64,000 nucleotides of DNA from an uncultured Bacilli bacterium (GTDB lineage: Bacteria > Bacillota_I > Bacilli_A > RF39 > UBA660): contig CALWAL010000004.1 of the NCBI GenBank assembly GCA_944373145.1, positions 62,001 to 126,000 on the forward strand. Reading direction: 5' to 3'. The notes under the pieces are model-generated. The model was given only the letters and a program-made list of their open reading frames with translations, was not told the DNA's origin and did no database searches. Below are positions 59,206-64,000 of the stretch, one piece after another; within the stretch, counting starts at the first letter, position 1; the number at the start of each line of letters is the position of its first letter. Both the position numbers and the translations under genes were made by a program.

Positions 59206-59982
59206 CTACAACAATTTTCGCTTGATATTATCCAAACCACTTTTTTCTAGTCTCGATATTTGAGCTTGACTAATACCAAGTTCTTCACTTAATTCCATTT
59301 GCGTTTTTCCATAAAAATATCGTTCTTCAATAACATATCTTTCTTTATCTTTCAGATTATTCAAAGCATCATTCAATCCTATTCTCTCTTCTAATGTGTA
59401 GTTACTATTCTTTTTATCAGAAATTTGATCACAAAGATAAATAACATCTCCACCATCACTGTAAATTGGATCAAACATACTAATACTATCCCTCATTGAA
59501 TCTAATGCTAAAACAATATCTCGTTCTGGTACTGCTAACGTTTGGCTAATTAAACTAATTGAAGGTTCTTTTCCTAAGTCCAAAGTCAATTTTTCTTTAG
59601 TTTTAGCTATTTTATAGGATAAATCTTTAATGCTACGTGCAATCCTGATACTATTATTATCACGTAAATAACGTTTTACTTCACCCAAAATCATTGGAAC
59701 TGCATAAGTTGAGAATTTAACTTCGTGAGATAGGTCAAAATTATCAATTGCTTTAATTAAGCCAATGCAACCTACTTGAAATAAATCGTCCATATTATCT
59801 GTTCTATTTGTATATTTTTTTAGTATTGATAAAACTAATTTGAGGTTACCATTTATTAATTCTTCTTTAGCCAATAAATCACCAGCATGATATTTTTCAA
59901 ATAATATAATCATCTCTTCATTATTTAAAACCTTAATATTCGCAGTATTCACGCCACAAATTTCTACTTTATGACGTGCCAT
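59206..59982 (-). CDS. sigG: Forespore RNA polymerase sigma factor SigG
   Basis: This 258-residue sigma factor begins MARHKVEICGVNT, the N-terminal signature of SigG, which separates it from SigF. Region 2 reads DDLFQVGCIGLIKAIDNFD and KFSTYAVPMILGEVKRYLRDNN, and region 4 carries the helix-turn-helix KTQMELSEELGISQAQISRLEKSG. It directs late forespore genes. The frame is open to 59997, but AAAGGAG precedes ATG 59982. A sigma-F/G-like promoter is upstream. Its length matches Bacillus SigG (260). The usual spoIIGA-sigE neighbours are not present in this window. Confidence 0.95.
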   Translation of the reverse strand: MARHKVEICGVNTANIKVLNNEEMIILFEKYHAGDLLAKEELINGNLKLVLSILKKYTNRTDNMDDLFQVGCIGLIKAIDNFDLSHEVKFSTYAVPMILGEVKRYLRDNNSIRIARSIKDLSYKIAKTKEKLTLDLGKEPSISLISQTLAVPERDIVLALDSMRDSISMFDPIYSDGGDVIYLCDQISDKKNSNYTLEERIGLNDALNNLKDKERYVIEERYFYGKTQMELSEELGISQAQISRLEKSGLDNIKRKLL

Positions 59983-59999
59983 ATTTTCTCCTTTCATCT

Positions 60000-60029
60000 T
60001 ATTATGAAAATTATTTTCCTTTTTTAAAC
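60000..60029 (-). promoter_or_regulatory. Sigma-F/G-like promoter of sigG
   Basis: On the minus strand GTTTA (60029-60025), an 18-base spacer and CATAATA (60006-60000), agreeing with the forespore consensus in 4 of 5 bases of the -35 and all of the -10. SigG promotes itself in Bacillus, which fits. Confidence 0.5.
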
Positions 60030-60055
60030 AAAAAAAAGAAGCACACGCTTCTTAA
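60029..60055 (-). terminator. Terminator of the zinc-ribbon membrane gene
   Basis: AAGAAGC and GCTTCTT pair around GTGT on the minus strand, followed by Ts. Confidence 0.8.
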
Positions 60056-60684
60056 TATCTTCCACCACATGATTTACAATACAAGCCCTCATTGCGTAGA
60101 CTACCACAATATTGGCAGTGGCCAATTACCGGTTGGGGCGAAATTGATTGTTGATTATATTGATTGTTAATCATAGTTGAATTTGACATTGGTTGAGGCA
60201 TTGGTATACCACTAACAGAAATATTAACTGGTACTGAAGTTGTAGATGGCATTTGTTTTGATAACATAATAGATGTAATTAAAGCACAAACTAAACCAAC
60301 GATTGTTAAATAAAAACCAATTCCATAACTAACATCAACTAATCCGCCAGAACTAAGTTCGTTCATATTGCTTTGAATATCAATAAAGTCAAAAATCCAA
60401 ATACCTATACCAACAGCAATACCAGCAATTGCACCTTTATATTTCTTTTTATTAACTGAAAAAAATGCCGCAATCAATCCTACAATAACATAAACTCCAT
60501 CTTTAATGCTACCATCATAATATATATAATTTGTCGATTCACTATAACCAAAAGCAGATACGGTTAAATATGGTAAAAAACAAGCAATAGCTGCTAAAAC
60601 TATTGAAGCATATAATAAGTATATATAATTATTATTAGTTGCATTAGATGGTACATTAGTAATACCATTAATATTTTGATTCAT
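60052..60684 (-). CDS. Four-helix membrane protein with C-terminal zinc ribbon
   Basis: This 210-residue protein has four membrane helices (about 18-40, 55-75, 78-98 and 117-140), a Pro/Gln/Ser-rich cytoplasmic linker and a C-terminal zinc ribbon with Cys pairs in CQYC and CKSC. Such helix bundles with a ribbon tail are common in this genome. The frame extends to 60768 but without a ribosome site; ATG 60684 follows AGGAG. A promoter TTGAAA/TATGAT lies just upstream. Function is not known. Confidence 0.82.
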   Translation of the reverse strand: MNQNINGITNVPSNATNNNYIYLLYASIVLAAIACFLPYLTVSAFGYSESTNYIYYDGSIKDGVYVIVGLIAAFFSVNKKKYKGAIAGIAVGIGIWIFDFIDIQSNMNELSSGGLVDVSYGIGFYLTIVGLVCALITSIMLSKQMPSTTSVPVNISVSGIPMPQPMSNSTMINNQYNQQSISPQPVIGHCQYCGSLRNEGLYCKSCGGRY

Positions 60685-60730
60685 AACTACTCTCCTACTC
60701 TCTATTAACATCATACCTAATAAATATAAT

Positions 60731-60775
60731 TTTTTCAATATAATAATGATTTTTTTGTAAAAAAACATTATTATA
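60731..60775. terminator. Long AT-rich hairpin at the exonuclease end
   Basis: TATAATAATG and CATTATTATA with inner T and A runs form a long stem-loop at the exonuclease gene end. A clear T tract after it is missing, so its strength is uncertain. Confidence 0.5.
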
Positions 60776-61367
60776 TCTTTTTATTTATTACAATACGCGG
60801 TTTAAGTTTTAAATCATCCAAAGTATTAATGTTTATATTATGTAATCTACTTAACATTTCATATAAAATTAAACTTGTACCTTCGGAATCGTAATCCGCA
60901 CGATGGTGCTTTGATTCATCCCAATTAATTTTATAACGCTCCATTAATACTGTTAAATTGTGATAACGCTGAGTCGGTTCTAAAAATCTTGATAATCCTA
61001 AAGTATCGATAACATTAAAATTAAATCTTCCTAAGTTGTATTTAAGGCAAGCCATATTCATAAATGATAAATCAAATTTAGCATTATGAGCAACTAAAAT
61101 GTCATCTTTGCACCATGTGATAAATTTTTTAACGACTTCTTTTTCATCAGCTTTACCTTCTAACATGTCATTTGTTATTGAAGTTATTTGAGTAATTTCT
61201 TCACTCAACATCATATGAGGGTTTATTAATTCATCAAAGCGCTCAACAATTTGATTATTTTTTACTCTAACGGCTCCTATCTCAATAATTGAATTTCCAT
61301 CTTTAGGATCAAGGCCGGTTGTTTCTAAATCAAAGACAACATAAGTTTCATCCAACAATTGATTCAT
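60771..61367 (-). CDS. DnaQ-like 3'-5' exonuclease (DEDDh type)
   Basis: This 198-residue nuclease has the DEDDh motifs: Exo I VVFDLETTGLDP (about 8-19), Exo II HNAKFDLSFM (about 92-101) and Exo III HHRADYDSEGT (about 150-160). It is like the exonuclease domain of PolC or the epsilon subunit but is free-standing, so it may proofread, or act in repair or RNA turnover. GGAGGT precedes ATG 61367. The 5' leader is occupied by the candidate structured RNA with its own T-run end. Confidence 0.9.
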   Translation of the reverse strand: MNQLLDETYVVFDLETTGLDPKDGNSIIEIGAVRVKNNQIVERFDELINPHMMLSEEITQITSITNDMLEGKADEKEVVKKFITWCKDDILVAHNAKFDLSFMNMACLKYNLGRFNFNVIDTLGLSRFLEPTQRYHNLTVLMERYKINWDESKHHRADYDSEGTSLILYEMLSRLHNININTLDDLKLKPRIVINKKI

Positions 61368-61382
61368 ACTACCTCCAATAAT

Positions 61383-61558
61383 AAAAAAAGCCAAAGAAGA
61401 GGCGCCCGCTAACGATAAACCTGTTCTACCAGGTGGGTGTCTTGGATTAGGCTTTAGGATCCTCTAATAAATTAAAGTATTCAACACCACATAATGCCGC
61501 TGACTCCCAATTCGTTAAATTAGTAGGTTTTTCAGAATAGGCAAACCAATTCTCTAGC
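61383..61558 (-). ncRNA. Candidate 6S-like RNA
   Basis: Between a strong promoter (TTGACA, TATATT) and a T-run lies about 175 bases without a good gene. On the minus strand the first bases GCTAGAGAA pair with TTCTTTGGC just before the T-run (9 bp with wobble), followed by a GG-TTTG-CC / GGCGCC extension. A central region holds a small hairpin (ACCTG/CAGGT) on the 3' side, and an apical hairpin starts with GTGGTGTTG/CAAGACACCCAC. A long irregular hairpin with closed ends and central bubble is the 6S RNA layout. No family match could be run. A 37-codon frame (61560-61447) overlaps and is discussed in the findings. Confidence 0.45.
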
Positions 61559-61564
61559 AACTTA

Positions 61565-61594
61565 AATATATCACTTTTTAATGTCCTTTGTCAA
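61565..61594 (-). promoter_or_regulatory. Promoter of the candidate 6S-like RNA
   Basis: On the minus strand a perfect TTGACA (61594-61589), an 18-base spacer and TATATT (61570-61565). The predicted start is about 61558. Confidence 0.7.
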
Positions 61595-61616
61595 CAAAAA
61601 AAGAGCCAAAGCTCTT
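61595..61616 (-). terminator. Terminator of the ydjI-like operon
   Basis: AAGAGC and GCTCTT pair around TTTG on the minus strand with seven Ts, overlapping the SPFH gene end. Confidence 0.85.
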
Positions 61617-62814
61617 ATAATGTTGTACCGCATTCTACACAAAACTTAGCCCCTTCAATAGCTTCTGCGCCACACTTTGGACATTTTTTAACTTCTGGAA
61701 TAGTTGGTGACTCAATTTTAGTTCCACAATTCATGCAAAATTTACCGGTTGATGGCGTACCACAATTTGGACAATTAATTGCCGGTTGTGTTGATTGCGC
61801 AGCAACTCCTGCTGCCACAACCGTATTAGCTTGTGCTGTTTGAGTAGCCGGTTGGGCTGGCATAACATACGCCATTGGATTTTGACCACCCATCATACCA
61901 TTAGCGGCCATATTCATCATACCTAAACCCATAAACCCAGTTGCAGCCCCATTAGCGTTATTGGCAGCACCTTCCATTGCAGCCGCCGTAGCTTCAACCA
62001 TACGCCCTGCAGCAAACTCTTGTTGACTATACATAGCAGCATTATCAAATTTTTGAATTCTTTCCCTAGATTCATCATCTGGAGTTATTTTTTCTAAAGC
62101 AACTTTAACAACTTCAATACCTCTTAATTGTTTCCAATCTTGATCTAAGGCGTCATTCATAAAAGCTGCTAATTTAGTTTGCTCTAAAGTTAACCGATTA
62201 TACTTAATACCTTCTGCAGAGCATTTACCAATAGCCGTATCTAAAGCATTGACAAACTCGGCATCAGCTTGTTCCATTAATTGTTCTTTTTTATATACAT
62301 CTGTAACATTACCTACAATATTTTGGAAGAATAATAATGGATTAGATATTTTAAATGTATAAGATCCAAAATAGCGAATATAAATTCCACGATAAACTGG
62401 GTCATCATAAGGAATTGGGGTTTGTGAGCCAAACTTATTCCCTGTAATTTCATTTTTAGCATTTATATAAAATACTGCTTGTTCTTTTGCAGGTTGACCA
62501 TTATAAGTAAATCTTTGCCATGCTTCTTTAAAAGTTGCAGCAAATTGACCAGCAAATAGTGATGGTGAAGTAGATGCATCAAAAGTATAAATACCAGGTT
62601 CAGCTGTTGCATCTAAAATTTTACCAGAATCAAAAATAATTGCTACTTGACCTGGATTTACCTGAATTCTACTTTTAGCTGAAATTTGTCCAGATTTTGT
62701 TGTTTTTCTAATAACTAGTGTGTCCTCATCCAAACTATCACAGTTAATATAATCTTCCCATTGGTCTCCTAAAGTACCTCCGATGGCTTCTGCAGCCGCT
62801 TTAATTAATCCCAT
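61615..62814 (-). CDS. YdjI-like SPFH protein with two zinc ribbons
   Basis: This 399-residue protein has an SPFH-type domain (about 40-250: IQVNPGQVAIIFDSGKIL, DPVYRGIYIRYFGSYTFKI), a helical region, a Met/Gly/Asn/Gln-rich linker (about 285-335) and two double-Cys ribbons, CPNC/CMNC and CPKC/CVEC. B. subtilis YdjI, encoded with PspA in a membrane-stress operon, has this SPFH plus ribbon plan. It follows the YdjH-like gene by 19 bases and ends the operon. It likely works at the membrane under envelope stress (family inference). Confidence 0.88.
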   Translation of the reverse strand: MGLIKAAAEAIGGTLGDQWEDYINCDSLDEDTLVIRKTTKSGQISAKSRIQVNPGQVAIIFDSGKILDATAEPGIYTFDASTSPSLFAGQFAATFKEAWQRFTYNGQPAKEQAVFYINAKNEITGNKFGSQTPIPYDDPVYRGIYIRYFGSYTFKISNPLLFFQNIVGNVTDVYKKEQLMEQADAEFVNALDTAIGKCSAEGIKYNRLTLEQTKLAAFMNDALDQDWKQLRGIEVVKVALEKITPDDESRERIQKFDNAAMYSQQEFAAGRMVEATAAAMEGAANNANGAATGFMGLGMMNMAANGMMGGQNPMAYVMPAQPATQTAQANTVVAAGVAAQSTQPAINCPNCGTPSTGKFCMNCGTKIESPTIPEVKKCPKCGAEAIEGAKFCVECGTTL

Positions 62815-62833
62815 TTAATTACCTCTTTCTTTA

Positions 62834-63589
62834 TTAAAATTCCTCATAGGAACTAAATTCCCATGATTTTAAATTAATTTCTCTAATTTTTGTTCCACAA
62901 TATTCACAATATTTATGTCCCAAAACTTTAATTGCCGCTCCACAGTTAGGGCAATTAATTGCTAATGCTTTCGCATTAGTATCTACCTTTGATTCATCAT
63001 AAATATAGATAAAATCACACTGGTAGCGTGTTTGTTTTTTTGTTTTAGTATTTCCTTCTATTTCCTTACCATCTTTTATTTTTTGATAATAATATTCAAC
63101 AGAAGTCGATAACGTAATCGTTGCTACCCCATCTTTTTTTTCATATTGATAGATAGCAAACTTATGAAATTCAATATCATCGTAATGGACACTAATTTTA
63201 GCATCTAGATAATCGTCAATTATGTTAGAAGTGCTCGTTTTAATAAGTGGCAAATCATCAACATAACTTTTATCTTTTTGTTCAAGTGCATTAAATACTT
63301 TCCGCAATGATGACTCACACTTTACAAACAACTCGTTTTCATTAAAATCTGGAAAATCGCCACGAATTGTTGGCAATAATAATGTAGTCATACCAGAAAT
63401 ACTACGAGCTCGTTCACTGTCTTCTTGCTTAATTTTATTCATTTCATTAGTAAAATCATTAAAATTATTTACCTGAAATCCTAATTTGTTAAAAGCTTTT
63501 TTTAAATTACCATAAATAACTAGGGCAATAATTCCTAAAAATATAATAATTCCAACCACAACGCCTAAAAATATCATCAGTAGTTTCAT
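62834..63589 (-). CDS. YdjH-like membrane protein with Tim44-like domain and zinc ribbon
   Basis: This 251-residue protein has one N-terminal membrane helix (about 5-27) and a Tim44/NTF2-like alpha/beta domain (about 60-200). The C-terminal zinc ribbon is CPNCGAAIKVLGHKYCEYC (about 211-229). B. subtilis YdjH has comparable length and lies between ydjG and ydjI. AGGTGA precedes ATG 63589, three bases after the upstream stop. It is the middle gene of an apparent ydjGHI-like operon. Confidence 0.82.
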   Translation of the reverse strand: MKLLMIFLGVVVGIIIFLGIIALVIYGNLKKAFNKLGFQVNNFNDFTNEMNKIKQEDSERARSISGMTTLLLPTIRGDFPDFNENELFVKCESSLRKVFNALEQKDKSYVDDLPLIKTSTSNIIDDYLDAKISVHYDDIEFHKFAIYQYEKKDGVATITLSTSVEYYYQKIKDGKEIEGNTKTKKQTRYQCDFIYIYDESKVDTNAKALAINCPNCGAAIKVLGHKYCEYCGTKIREINLKSWEFSSYEEF

Positions 63590-63592
63590 AAA

Positions 63593-64000
63593 TCACCTAA
63601 AATCTGAGAAACGATAGCCACAAATGAAGCAACCAGGGCTATCTCTTCTTACTTTAGCATGGCATTGTGGGCATTCTTTATCAACTTGTGCGCTATCACC
63701 ATAAGATCCGCCAACTGGTCTCAGTAATGGTTCTGGTTCTATATTGTTAGTGATAAAAATTGGTCCTCGCGGTTGTTCTATTTGTGGCGTAGTAGTGTTT
63801 GACGGCGGAACTTCCACAGTTTCTTCTTTAGAAACTGCTGTGACAGGAAGTTGTGACGGCTCTACAATATTCATACTCACAATTTCTTGAACCTTTTCTG
63901 GTTCATTAATAACCGGCTGTTGTGTTAGAACTTGAGGTTCAACAGCGTCCTCAACTTTTTTTTCTATCTTATGATCATGGCTGATATTAAAATCTGGAGT
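63593..64000 (-). CDS. C-terminal part of a YdjG-like zinc-ribbon protein (cut by window edge)
   Basis: An open frame enters from the right edge and ends at TGA 63595-63593, leaving 135 residues. The sequence is a Pro/Glu/Val/Gln-rich low-complexity region ending in a zinc ribbon with CPQC and CFIC. GTG 63880 is in frame but the frame continues upstream without a stop. The position before YdjH and YdjI-like genes suggests YdjG, though the low-complexity tail does not allow a firm match. Confidence 0.65.
   Translation of the reverse strand, partial: TPDFNISHDHKIEKKVEDAVEPQVLTQQPVINEPEKVQEIVSMNIVEPSQLPVTAVSKEETVEVPPSNTTTPQIEQPRGPIFITNNIEPEPLLRPVGGSYGDSAQVDKECPQCHAKVRRDSPGCFICGYRFSDFR

Noticed and set aside
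61383-61560. Plus strand segment AGAGGCGCCCGC suggestive of a lysine riboswitch
   Set aside because: The other conserved parts are missing, and no gene lies downstream on the plus strand. The minus strand promoter and T-run explain the region better.
1-64000. CRISPR array, tRNA, rRNA, or alternative genetic code
   Set aside because: No regularly spaced repeats, no cloverleaf or rRNA motifs were found, and TGA is used as a normal stop in several genes.

Overview
The window is AT-rich (about 30% GC by eye), with short intergenic gaps, AGGAGG/AGGTGAT-type ribosome binding sites and TTGACA/TATAAT promoters. TGA is used as a stop (for example at the ends of the CotH-like gene and the transglutaminase-like gene), so this is ordinary code 11 and not a Mycoplasma-type code. 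Sporulation genes (spoIIP, spoIIM, spoIVB, sigG, a YlmC/YmxH protein), pyruvate formate-lyase with its activase, sortase-anchored adhesion and many zinc-ribbon membrane proteins point to an anaerobic, endospore-related low-GC Firmicute, probably an uncultured gut Bacilli/Erysipelotrichia-like lineage. That placement is inference.

Layout. 1-4.7 kb: end of a probable TetR regulator, a heterodimeric ABC exporter, and a DUF84/YjjX NTPase. 4.7-7.0 kb: a candidate small RNA behind a Pho-box-like promoter, then an OmpR-type two-component system. 7.0-12.7 kb: TcdA, hypotheticals, a degenerate HAD protein, spoIIP with a small membrane partner, then nusB-xseA-xseB. 12.7-22.4 kb: a cell-envelope block with a phosphodiester glycosidase, a duplicated-domain surface protein, a CotH/VTC/DUF4956 operon, and a thioester-domain adhesin with a class B sortase that has an unusual cytoplasmic domain. 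22.4-31 kb: spoIVB behind a sigma-G-like promoter and an RBS-locking hairpin, a radical SAM/SPASM protein, an ADP-ribosylglycohydrolase, a 43-residue membrane protein, spoIIM, mnmA, a zinc-ribbon/VWA protein and an SPFH protein, then about 600 bases of very AT-rich DNA.

31.4-39.5 kb holds an HTH regulator, hypotheticals, a ZIP transporter, a hybrid histidine kinase with a stand-alone receiver, and a phospholipase-C-like/YiiX-like pair. 39.6-45 kb holds a transglutaminase-like gene, xerD and a phosphohexomutase in one operon, opposite rarA. 45-52 kb holds an HD phosphohydrolase, a UMPH-1-like HAD, a decayed stretch, holA and an SMC protein with short arms. 52-64 kb, all on the minus strand, holds a glycosyltransferase-ApbE fusion, ymxH, a PsbP-like lipid-exposed protein, an RluA synthase, pflA-pflB, sigG, a zinc-ribbon membrane protein, a DnaQ-like exonuclease, a candidate 6S-like RNA, and a ydjG-ydjH-ydjI-like membrane-stress operon cut by the window edge.

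The most interesting signals are the CotH/VTC/DUF4956 envelope cluster, the glycosyltransferase-ApbE fusion, two structured RNAs, and the spoIVB leader that appears to block translation of read-through transcripts while leaving the sporulation transcript open. No tRNA, rRNA, CRISPR array or intact insertion sequence was seen.
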